Made by a program: the position numbers and the translations under genes. 64,000 bases of DNA from assembly GCA_016713365.1 (NCBI GenBank), contig JADJPG010000002.1:124001-188000 (forward strand), read 5' to 3'. Below the pieces are notes generated by a model that ran no database searches, was not told the origin of the DNA, and saw only the letters and a list, made by a program, of their open reading frames with translations. Origin of the DNA: Verrucomicrobiota bacterium. Lineage in GTDB: Bacteria > Verrucomicrobiota > Verrucomicrobiia > Limisphaerales > JADJPG01. Below, piece after piece: positions 1 to 7,327 of this stretch (its first letter is position 1; the number at the start of each line of letters is the position of its first letter).

Positions 1-718
1 TCGCTGAATCGAGCGCGTTGCTGACGCTGAGAATCTGGTCGGCGGACAGCGCGCCCGGCGACACGGACAGGCGCAATTCCCTGTCTTCCGACCAGACGAA
101 GCCGCCGGTGTTCGCGACGATGGAGCGCGGGCCGACGGGAATGTCCGCGCTGAGAACGGTGAGGAACGAAATGGCTTCCGCGACCTTGCCGCTGGCGAGC
201 ACGGCGCGGGCGCGGATCTCGACGACGCGATTTGTCTCGAGCAGGGGCGCGGTGAAGAGTCCGTTGGTGGTGATGGGACCGGAGTCCGACGACCCGCCCG
301 GAACGCCGTTGACCAGCCATTGCAGACTCGCGATGGGAGCGAAGACGGTGAGCGGGAAGGAAACGCTGTCGCCGCCGCGCACCGTCGTCGGAGGCGTGGT
401 GAACACGATGGCCGATTCCGAGGCGGGGGCGGGCGGCGTGGGAGGGACGACGCGGAGCCGGAGAAATTGCTGTGGCCCGGACGGCTTGAGGGTTCCACCA
501 AGCGCAGCAGGGGCGAGGCTCCACTGATTGGTCGAATCGAGGCGGAAGGTTTGCTCGATGACGGCGCTGTTCGTGCCGAGGTTCGTCGCGTTGAGTCGCC
601 ACTTTCCTTCTGCTGCTGGATTGATCTGTAACACCGGTTGCGCGTTGCCAGCGGCCAGCGTGATCGCCAGAAGCAGAAGGATCCCGAGTCTTCGCTGACG
701 GACAACTTCACGTATCAT
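1..718 (-). CDS. Secreted protein with ZU5-like segment (partial, C-terminus outside window)
   Basis: An open frame runs leftward from an ATG at 716-718 off the window edge, about 239 codons. The N-terminus has basic residues then a hydrophobic core (LGILLLLAITLAAG) and a likely cleavage after NAQ, so export by Sec is inferred. A proline-rich linker follows at about residues 90-105, then an Ig/bacterial-surface-like stretch (residues 105-190). The last visible part (GGFVWSEDRELRLSVSPGAL) resembles the ZU5 domain pattern of extracellular proteins; this is a motif-level resemblance only. An AAGGAGG lies 19 nt before the ATG, far for a ribosome site, so the start is moderately certain. It follows the two-component genes on the same strand after 64 nt. 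Function is unknown; a cell-surface or secreted role is inferred. Confidence 0.7.
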   Translation of the reverse strand, partial: MIREVVRQRRLGILLLLAITLAAGNAQPVLQINPAAEGKWRLNATNLGTNSAVIEQTFRLDSTNQWSLAPAALGGTLKPSGPQQFLRLRVVPPTPPAPASESAIVFTTPPTTVRGGDSVSFPLTVFAPIASLQWLVNGVPGGSSDSGPITTNGLFTAPLLETNRVVEIRARAVLASGKVAEAISFLTVLSADIPVGPRSIVANTGGFVWSEDRELRLSVSPGALSADQILSVSNALDSA

Positions 719-740
719 GCCCGCAGCGTAACGGGCGCCT

Positions 741-780
741 CCTTAAACCACGGTTAGGCCAACCTGAAATCGATTTAAGG
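741..780. other. Inverted repeat after the histidine kinase gene
   Basis: CCTTAAA (741-747) pairs with TTTAAGG (774-780), and GGTT (752-755) with AACC (761-764). The element starts 3 nt after the kinase stop on the minus strand. It has no T-tract, so it could be a weak terminator, a 3' stabilising hairpin or an operator for the next gene. Confidence 0.3.
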
Positions 781-782
781 TT

Positions 783-2306
783 TCAGCCCACGCGCGCGGC
801 ACGCGGCAGTTCGACGGTGAAGCTGCTGCCCACGCCGATTTCGCTGCGCGCGTGAACGGTGCCCCCGTGCGCTTCGACCAAGGTCTTCACAATGGCCAGC
901 CCCAGACCAGCACCGCCATCCGCGCGACGACGCGCGGCGTCCACCCGATAGAAACGATCGAACAACTTCGGGAGATGTTCCGGCGCGATACCGATGCCTT
1001 GATCCGCGACTTCGAGCGAAACGGTTCCCGGTTTTGCCGCGAGCGTGACACTCACGGGATGATTCTCAGGCGAATGGAGAATCGCGTTCTCGATCAGATT
1101 GAACACCACGCGATCCAGCGCGACGGCGTCGCCGGACAAGGACCAGTCCGCGCCGCTCGATGTGTCGGGATTGAACTGGAGCAGGACGTGGCGCTGGGAG
1201 GCCAGCGGTTCCAGCTTCGCGAGCGTTTGCTTCACGAGGGCGGCGAGGTCGACGGGCTGCCGCACGGCGAGCACCTGGCCGGCGTCCGAACGCGCGAGCG
1301 TGAGCAGGCTCTCGACGAGCCGGGAGAGATGAACACATTCGTCGAGATTGCTGCGGAGCGTCTGGACGAGAAACGGATGATTGCCCGGCTCGCGCAAGGC
1401 GACCTGGATTTCGCCGCGAAGAATCGTGAGCGGAGTGCGGAGTTCATGCGCGGCATCCGCGACGAAGCGTTGCTGCGCGAGGTGAACTTCGGTGACGCGT
1501 TCGAGCAGGCGATTGCAGGCGCGGAGCAGGCGCTGGCTGTCGGGATCGCCGGTTGAGGCGTTGAAGCGCGTGGAGGCGAGTTGATTCAGTTCCAACCGTT
1601 CCGCGGTGTCCGCGGCGAGATGCAGCGCGCGGATTTGCCGAAGCGACCACCAATGCCATCCGCCGGTGAGGGCGAGCAGCAGCGCGGTGAATCCGCCAAA
1701 GACAATCCAGCGATCGTGGAGCGGGCGTAACGCGTCGCTGAGCCGCATGGCCGCCTGCAGCCACGCGCTGATGTAGGAGCGCCGGGCGAGCTCGTCGTAG
1801 TCGTTCACGGATGTTGTCGCGACCAGCCAGCGATCACCGCCGCTGCTGGGGAGTTCGGCGATCCAGGCTGCGCCAATGATGTTGGTGGCGAAGTGGCGGT
1901 TGTAGAGCCGGGGCTCATTGGCGACGAAATCCGGGATGCCTTTGAACGGTTCGAGCGGCGTTTCATCATGACGTGGCGAGAGCAGCGATGGGAACGCCAT
2001 TCGCGCGGCGGTGTCATTGAGCGGGAGTGACAGGGTGGAACCGGCGGGTCGCCCGATTTCCCAGCCGGAGAGATCGTAGAGCAGCACGCGGAGGTGACGT
2101 GGATTGCCGGCGACGATGCGTTGAAAATGCGCCGAGTACTCCGGCTTCCGCGGGTTCACATGCCGCGCCATCATCTGCGACTGCATGGAGAGAATGTTCT
2201 GGGTTTGCTCGTAGTCGCGGCGGTTGGCTTCGGCGGTCCAGAATCCGCCGGTTCCAATCATCGCCAGCGCCACGGCCCAGAGAACAATGGGGGGAAGCGA
2301 TTTCAT
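783..2306 (-). CDS. Sensor histidine kinase (two-component system)
   Basis: This 507-residue membrane kinase is the partner of the response regulator just upstream, with which it overlaps by 4 nt (ATGA). TM1 covers about residues 5-22 and TM2 about 201-220. Between them lies a periplasmic sensor region of about 175 residues. A linker resembling HAMP follows, then HisKA with the phospho-accepting His287 in the motif DAAHELRTPL. The ATPase domain shows the N box (NLIENAILHSPE), G1 (DQGIGIAPEHL), F box (KLFDRFYR) and G2 (GGAGLGLAIVK). The architecture matches the CusS/QseC class that works with OmpR regulators. The periplasmic region gives no clue to the signal, so metal sensing is only one possibility. 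Confidence 0.93.
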   Translation of the reverse strand: MKSLPPIVLWAVALAMIGTGGFWTAEANRRDYEQTQNILSMQSQMMARHVNPRKPEYSAHFQRIVAGNPRHLRVLLYDLSGWEIGRPAGSTLSLPLNDTAARMAFPSLLSPRHDETPLEPFKGIPDFVANEPRLYNRHFATNIIGAAWIAELPSSGGDRWLVATTSVNDYDELARRSYISAWLQAAMRLSDALRPLHDRWIVFGGFTALLLALTGGWHWWSLRQIRALHLAADTAERLELNQLASTRFNASTGDPDSQRLLRACNRLLERVTEVHLAQQRFVADAAHELRTPLTILRGEIQVALREPGNHPFLVQTLRSNLDECVHLSRLVESLLTLARSDAGQVLAVRQPVDLAALVKQTLAKLEPLASQRHVLLQFNPDTSSGADWSLSGDAVALDRVVFNLIENAILHSPENHPVSVTLAAKPGTVSLEVADQGIGIAPEHLPKLFDRFYRVDAARRRADGGAGLGLAIVKTLVEAHGGTVHARSEIGVGSSFTVELPRAARVG

Positions 2307-2992
2307 CGCGACGGCGGGCCTTTCGCATCGCGCAGGACATAGCCGACGCCGCGCACGGTGTGGATCAAGCGCGGGCTGAAACCGCGGTCAACCTTGTCGC
2401 GCAGTTGATGCATGGTGACATCGATGACATTGCTGAACGGATCGAAGAACCGATCCCACACGTGCTCGGCCAGTTCAGCGCGCGTGACGACTTCGCCGGC
2501 GCGGCGCATGAGCAGATCGAGAATCGCGAATGGTTTGGCGGTGAGTTCCACCGGTTGGCCGGCGCGGCGGACGGATCGGGTGCGCGGATCGAGTTCCAAA
2601 TCAGCGACAGTCAGCAGCAATGGAGCGTCCGTGCCGCTGCGGCGGAGCAGGGCGCGCACGCGGGCGAGGAATTCATCGAGGTCGAACGGCTTGACGAGAT
2701 AATCGTCGGCGCCGAGATCAAGGCCGCGCACGCGATCGTGAACGCCATCGCGCGCGGTGAGCATGAGCACGCGGGGTTGTTCCTGTTGGCGACGAAGCTC
2801 GCGCAGGACGGAGAAGCCATCGATCCCCGGTAGCATCACGTCGAGGACGATGAGGTCGTAACCATTCTCGCGGGCGAGGTGCAGACCCTCCGGGCCATCG
2901 GGTGCGACGTCGACGGCGTAGGATTGCTGCCGGAGGCCGCGTTCGAGAAAACGCGCCACCTTCGGTTCGTCTTCAACCACGAGGATTCGCAC
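2303..2992 (-). CDS. OmpR/PhoB-family response regulator
   Basis: This is a 229-residue two-domain regulator. The receiver domain (residues 1-115) has the acidic pocket (VVEDEP), the phosphorylatable Asp51 (LIVLDVMLPG), the conserved Thr of MLTA and the Lys of VKPF. The C-terminal winged helix (about 128-225) includes the typical ELTAKPFAILDLLMRRAGEV and TVRGVGYVL segments that bind DNA. It is the first gene of a pair with the sensor kinase. The CusR/CopR subgroup is the closest by feel, but no target promoter could be identified here. Confidence 0.95.
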   Translation of the reverse strand: MRILVVEDEPKVARFLERGLRQQSYAVDVAPDGPEGLHLARENGYDLIVLDVMLPGIDGFSVLRELRRQQEQPRVLMLTARDGVHDRVRGLDLGADDYLVKPFDLDEFLARVRALLRRSGTDAPLLLTVADLELDPRTRSVRRAGQPVELTAKPFAILDLLMRRAGEVVTRAELAEHVWDRFFDPFSNVIDVTMHQLRDKVDRGFSPRLIHTVRGVGYVLRDAKGPPSR

Positions 2993-3073
2993 AGGTGACA
3001 GTGTGCCGGAACGAACCTGAAATGACGATTAAATCCGGGCGCAACGGTCGGTGCGGAAAGTGGGTCTCGATGA

Positions 3074-3982
3074 TCAGGGCACAAGCCCGTAACCGCGGAA
3101 CTGGCGGTAGGCGGGGTTACGGATGCGTTTGCAGTCCTCGCCGTTGATCTTGAGCGTGCCGTCGTCGATGAGGATGAAGAAGTCTGTTTGCCCGCGCTCG
3201 TTAGTGTAGGCGATCCCCTCGGGATTCAGTCCAGGAAACCGCACGCCAGCCATCAGCACGGGAGCGTCGGAGCCGCCTTTCCAAGTGTAGGCGCGCGATT
3301 CGCCGTCGCTCCCGAAAGAGCCGGCGATGACGAGATAGTTGTCCTGGTCGCGACCGATGCTGCGGATGCCGTAGCCGCCGAGGTCGAGCTGGATGGCGTC
3401 GCCGAATCGCGCGGGGCGTCCAAGAATCACTTCGTTCGCATTGAGCAGCGGCACGAGCAGCGCCTTGCCTTGCGGGATGGGATTGCGGAAGCCGATGAGC
3501 AACGTGTTCTCGGGCGTGGAGGTGAGCCCTTCGATGTTGAGTGCGCCGGGTTCCTTCGGGGCGCGTTGGGCGGCTGCGGCTAGACCGAACCGCGCGAGCT
3601 TCGGTTCGCGCACGAGATCGTCGAGGAGTTTCGGATACGGTTTGCCGACGGGCACCATCTTCACGATGTCGTTCGTGACGGTGAATGACGTCGCAAAGAA
3701 ACGTTCGCGGTTCGGCGCGTCCTTGCCTTTGGCGTTGCGCCCGTGCGAGGTAATCCAGAACACGTTGTCGCCAATGACGGCGCTGCCCTCGATGTCGGCC
3801 TCCGGGGATTTCTTTCCGATGCGTAGGAACGACGTCATGTCGAAACTCTGCGAGGGCAACCCGCCTGCCTTGCGACTGTAGACGCGCAGGATGTTGTCCT
3901 CGTCATTCGCCACGGCGAACAAGTCCGCCGTCAGACTGACCGCCGCCGAGGCATCGCACATCCCGCGATAGGTGGTAGGCAC
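3074..3982 (-). CDS. DUF3616 family protein, signal peptide in another frame
   Basis: The 302 residues from GTG 3982 read TTYRGMCDASAAVSL...FAVANDEDNILRVY, the typical start of DUF3616 proteins, a beta-rich extracellular family of unknown function. The body ends with a segment on reporting values (FFILIDDGTLKING). Upstream, an ATG at 4050-4052 opens a good Sec signal peptide (MKRIFISSASAVVLAT) in a frame shifted by one base from the domain. In the domain's own frame there is a TGA overlapping that ATG. Either the exported protein is broken by a one-base shift near 3983-4000, or the sequence has an error there. Used as is, the GTG start gives a protein without a leader. Confidence 0.75.
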   Translation of the reverse strand: MPTTYRGMCDASAAVSLTADLFAVANDEDNILRVYSRKAGGLPSQSFDMTSFLRIGKKSPEADIEGSAVIGDNVFWITSHGRNAKGKDAPNRERFFATSFTVTNDIVKMVPVGKPYPKLLDDLVREPKLARFGLAAAAQRAPKEPGALNIEGLTSTPENTLLIGFRNPIPQGKALLVPLLNANEVILGRPARFGDAIQLDLGGYGIRSIGRDQDNYLVIAGSFGSDGESRAYTWKGGSDAPVLMAGVRFPGLNPEGIAYTNERGQTDFFILIDDGTLKINGEDCKRIRNPAYRQFRGYGLVP

Positions 3983-4106
3983 GGAGAGTCGCGCCCATCG
4001 CGGAAGTTGCGAGAACCACCGCGCTCGCAGACGAGATGAATATCCGTTTCATGGCGGCAACCTAGTGTCGAGCCTGCTGCTCGGCAAATGGAACGTGACG
4101 AGAAGT

Positions 4107-5673
4107 CTATGCGCCGGTCGCCTTCTTGACCGCCTTCAACTCCTGAAACTCCGGGCGCGCTTTGTAGTGATCGTCGAGCGGGTAACAGCCGCTGATGATT
4201 CCGTTGCGCGGCGCGGTGGTGCAGTCGCTGAAGGTGCGGCAAATGAGCTTCGGCGTGAGCGCGCCCTTCGTTGTCGCGTCGGCGAGCATCTCGGGATAGC
4301 TGAGCACCATGCGGCCGAGCCCGACCATGTCCGTCCAACCATTGCGCACGGCGTATTGCGCGACGTGCGGGAGGTATTCCTGCAAGTAAGAGTAGGCGGT
4401 TCCGATGAGGATGGGCGGTTGGAGAGTTGAAGGGTTGAAAGGTTGAAAGGTTGAAGGTGTCGCGGAGCTCGCCTTTTCAACTCTTGAACTCTTCAACCCT
4501 TTAATGAATTCACTCACCTGCCTCACCACATTGATCTGCCTCGCCACGTCGATGAGCGGATCGTGCGCCGGGCTGATAACCGTCGCTTGGAGGATAGGCG
4601 GCGGGACGTTGGATGTGCGGATTGTAGTAAGGCGAACCGGCGCTGAGGTTCAGAATCTTCACGCCGAGTTGCGCGCAGAGCTCCGCGAACTGGAACGTCT
4701 CGGTGAGATCGTATTCGATCGGATTGCTGGCGTTCACGCCGAAGCCGTAGCGATAGGGCAGGCAGGGCGAGAAATCTTCCGGGATGCCGGGGCCGAGCTT
4801 GCCCGGTTCAGCGCGCGTCGGGTCGGGCTTGAACGGCACGAAGTCGAACGCGCTCAGGCGCACGCCGATGTCGATGGCGTTCCCGCTCGCGCGAATGCCG
4901 GCGATGATGTCGCGGAGGATGCGCGTGCGATTCTCGAAGCTGCCGCCGAACTTGCCGGGCCGCGTGTGCGCGCCGAGGAATTCGTGCAGCAAATAGCCGT
5001 GGCAATGCTTGATGTCCACGAAGTCCGCGCCGACCTCGCGCGCGATCTTGGCGGCGCGAATGTAGCATTGGATGAGCTCCTCAATCTCCGCGTCAGTGAA
5101 GACCTGCGCATCGCTGGTCACGTTGAACTTCCGGTCGAGAATCGGATGGCGGAACGCGACGCGTGGTTCCATGCGCTTCTTGTCGGTCGGCTTGCAGAAA
5201 CGGCCGGAGTGCGTGAGCTGAAAGCCGATGACCAGATCGTCCGCGGTGCCGTAGCGTTCGCGGTGCGCCTTCACGAGAAGCTCGCGAATCTCCGCGAGGT
5301 CGCTCTTGTTCTCCTCGGTGATAATGAGCTGGTTTGGATTCGCGCGTCCGTCCGGGCGCACGGCCATCGCCTCGCCGCCGTAGATGACCTTCGCGCCGCT
5401 CTCGCCGAAGCGCTGCCAGCGCCGCCGCACTTCATCCGTTGCGCCGCCGGTCGTGGTGGCGTCCCAGCCTTCCATCGGATGAATCGCCCAACGATTCCCG
5501 ATGCGCTTGCCGTTCACCGTGAGATCAGAAATCGCCTGCGCCAGCGGCGAATCCTTGCCGGACGCGATGGCGTCCTCGCATGGCAGATCGAGACCAAGTG
5601 CCGCGACGTGCTGGCGGAAGTCAGCGACCGTCTTGAGCGTCGGGATGCGGGTGAGTTTGAAGGGGGTAGACAT
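4107..5673 (-). pseudogene. NADH:flavin oxidoreductase (Old Yellow Enzyme-like), frameshifted and carrying a repeat insert
   Basis: The frame from ATG 5673 to about 4570 encodes an FMN TIM-barrel enzyme of the Old Yellow Enzyme/NADH:flavin oxidoreductase superfamily (IHPMEGWDATTTG, FQLTHSGRF with the substrate-binding His, DIKHCHGYLLHEFL, NRTRILRDII). At about 4569-4575 the frame breaks: the end QPGARSAHRR becomes the expected QPAHDPLIDVARQINVV if one G of CCCGGCG is removed. The rest (to 4107) holds GTAYSYLQEYLPHVAQ and the Cys-containing tail TAPRNGIISGCYPLDD, both expected for this family. The C-terminal part also contains about 29 in-frame codons from a palindromic repeat (4418-4504). It lies beside a glycoside hydrolase and a dehydrogenase, suggesting carbohydrate-derived substrates. 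Sequencing error would restore a roughly 520-residue enzyme. Confidence 0.85.
4418..4504. repeat. Palindromic GTTGAA-type repeat inserted in frame in a coding sequence
   Basis: The left arm (4422-4456) is a run of heptamers of the form GGTTGAA/AGTTGAA; the right arm (4473-4504) is the complementary TTCAACT/TTGAACT/TTCAACC series. AAGGGTTGAA near 4430-4439 pairs with TTCAACCCTT at 4492-4501. The element is about 87 nt, a multiple of three, with no stop in the reading frame used. It adds a low-complexity Ser/Thr/Pro/Phe/Gln segment (TPSTFQPFNPSTLQP) between the helix ending EFIKG and the strand starting PILIGTAYSY of the flavin oxidoreductase. Confidence 0.8.
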
Positions 5674-5682
5674 ATTCGCTTC

Positions 5683-5747
5683 GTAGGAGTCGAGGTAACG
5701 AGACTCAATTTAAGAATCGATTAGAGCCTCCTCACATCGGCTCCTAC
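5683..5747. repeat. Palindromic repeat between flavin oxidoreductase and glycoside hydrolase
   Basis: Two 24-nt arms (5683-5706 and 5724-5747) are inverted copies with about six mismatches. Both begin GTAGGAG when read from the outside in, and they are separated by a 17-nt AT-rich loop. Arm 2 supplies the last eight codons of the glycoside hydrolase (VGADVRRL), and the TAA stop lies in the loop. Arm 1 ends 9 nt before the oxidoreductase start codon and so forms its leader. Confidence 0.75.
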
Positions 5748-7244
5748 CTTTTCTGGAACGCAGCAGAAGAACGTGAGATACGGCAGGCCCTTAGCTTCTC
5801 GGAGGATGAGCAGCGCGAGTTCGCGCAGGTGGTAATCTCCCCACATGGAGCTTTCGCCATTGGGCACCTCCTGGCCGGGCGCGATGTGGTCCCAGCCGTT
5901 CGGTCGATGATAAACAGAGTGGAGAAGCAGGCCTTGGTGCTTCGCGTTTGTGGAGAGATACGGTTCGGCGAGCAGCGTGCGGGCGATGGTGAGGCCGGCT
6001 TGGCGGAACTTCGAGGCGAGAGGCGATAGGCGATGGGCGGCGAGGTAGTTGCCGAGACGGATCAATCCTTGAGCGGCGATGGCGGCGGCGGAGCTGTCCA
6101 CGGGCTCGTGGGCGTTGAAAGGGTCGGAAGGTTTGCTGAGATAGTTCGACGGGAGACGATGCAGGTTCGGTGCGCCGGTGTCCCACATCGGCACGCCGTC
6201 GGCGCTGGAATGGGCGAGGTAGAAGTCGGCGGTGGCGAGGGCCGCACTTTCAAATGAAGCCAACGCTCGATTCGAAGCGGCGTCCACCTGCTGATCGATA
6301 AACTTATTGACCTTTGCCTTCAGCCATTTGATTCGCTTCATCTCACTGTTTTCTGCGCGGGCTCGAACGAGACCCGACTCGGCTGCTTCGCCGATCTCAT
6401 CTGGTCTCTTCAGATTCAAGAACTCCAACTGCTCCGCAAATCCACATATCGCCCAGGCCAATCCGCGCGTCCAGGTGCTGAACGGCGAGTAGCCTTGCTG
6501 GCTGTTCGGACAACGGAAGACACCGTTCGCGACATTGAACACGGCTTCGTGTGTCGTGCGGCCCCGCACGTCGTAGGCGTCACGGCCCTCGCCGTAATAG
6601 ACGGAGTAGCGCGCCGTGTTTAGCGCGTGTTCGATGAGGCGTCGCAGCAGGGAAATCTTCGCGTCCTGTTCGCCCATCAGGCAGTGGCCGAGTTGATGCG
6701 CCACGGCGAGCGTGCGGCAGGAGCGGATGGTATCGACGAAGAGGGAGTGCGCGCCGTTGAAGCTGTGGATGAAGCCGGTGCCGTCGGCGAGCTTCGTCCA
6801 GCGCGCGGCTTGCACCGCACCGCTGACCTTGAGCGCGAGTTCGTAGAAATCCTTCTCTCGCTCGTTCCATTCGATGCGGCCTTCGTGCATCAGGCGGAGC
6901 AGATTGCCGTAGGTGGAGACGTTATTGAATCCATGATCATGCACGCCAATGTGCGAGACGTGGCTGGCCATCAACTCGACGGTCTTGCGCCGGCCGATGT
7001 CGAGGAAGTGTTTGTCGCCCGTGGCGTCGAACTGAAGAATCGCGGACCCGAACTGGAAACCCTGCGTCCACTCCGTCCAGCCGCGCGACGTGTAGCGGCC
7101 CTTCACGGTGAAGACGGGCGTGCCGTCGGCGGGCTTCCAGGTCTTCTCGATGCTGGAAATCTTCTGCGCCGAGAGCTCGAACATCCGCTCGATGGCGGGG
7201 ACGAGTTTCTGCGCGGTCAGCTTGTTGTCGATCTTGATGGCCAT
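5721..7244 (-). CDS. Glycoside hydrolase family 88-like protein
   Basis: This 507-residue protein is predicted to be an (alpha/alpha)6-barrel resembling unsaturated glucuronyl/rhamnogalacturonyl hydrolases (GH88/105). Supporting motifs are GWTEWTQGFQFGSAIL, HDHGFNNVSTYGNLLRL, SPFSTWTRGLAWAICGFAEQLEF, VPMWDTGAPNL, DSSAAAIAAQGLIRLG and SSMWGDYHLRELALLIL, with Asp and Trp placements typical of the barrel. No signal peptide is seen, so it is probably cytoplasmic, acting on oligosaccharides. I chose ATG 7242-7244; an upstream in-frame GTG (7259) lies inside a palindromic repeat. The last eight residues come from another repeat arm. Residues about 280-320 are charged and may be a lineage-specific insert. 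It sits with an oxidoreductase and a dehydrogenase, a plausible uronate-type pathway. Confidence 0.75.
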   Translation of the reverse strand: MAIKIDNKLTAQKLVPAIERMFELSAQKISSIEKTWKPADGTPVFTVKGRYTSRGWTEWTQGFQFGSAILQFDATGDKHFLDIGRRKTVELMASHVSHIGVHDHGFNNVSTYGNLLRLMHEGRIEWNEREKDFYELALKVSGAVQAARWTKLADGTGFIHSFNGAHSLFVDTIRSCRTLAVAHQLGHCLMGEQDAKISLLRRLIEHALNTARYSVYYGEGRDAYDVRGRTTHEAVFNVANGVFRCPNSQQGYSPFSTWTRGLAWAICGFAEQLEFLNLKRPDEIGEAAESGLVRARAENSEMKRIKWLKAKVNKFIDQQVDAASNRALASFESAALATADFYLAHSSADGVPMWDTGAPNLHRLPSNYLSKPSDPFNAHEPVDSSAAAIAAQGLIRLGNYLAAHRLSPLASKFRQAGLTIARTLLAEPYLSTNAKHQGLLLHSVYHRPNGWDHIAPGQEVPNGESSMWGDYHLRELALLILREAKGLPYLTFFCCVPEKVGADVRRL

Positions 7245-7253
7245 ATTTTTTCT

Positions 7254-7327
7254 AGCCACTGATGAAACACGGATTGAACACAGAACAATGGCGGCATCCG
7301 TGTTTCATCAGTGTTCAATCCGTGGCT
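7254..7327. repeat. Intergenic palindromic repeat filling the hydrolase-dehydrogenase gap
   Basis: ACTGATGAAACACGGAT (7258-7274) and its exact reverse complement (7296-7312) form a perfect 17-bp inverted repeat. A second pairing joins 7270-7281 (CGGATTGAACAC) with 7311-7322, and the outer AGCCAC/GTGGCT (7254-7259, 7322-7327) closes the element. It occupies almost all the space between the hydrolase start (7244) and the dehydrogenase stop (7327). Confidence 0.8.

Noticed and set aside
19..631. Plus-strand frames at the left edge
   Set aside because: They lie opposite a minus-strand exported protein with a convincing signal peptide.
4418..4504. The heptamer palindrome as a CRISPR array
   Set aside because: Units are 7 nt, contiguous and inverted, with no spacers.
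4504..5724. Long plus-strand open frame opposite the flavin oxidoreductase
   Set aside because: High-GC antisense shadow; the minus-strand translation has clear enzyme motifs, this one has none.
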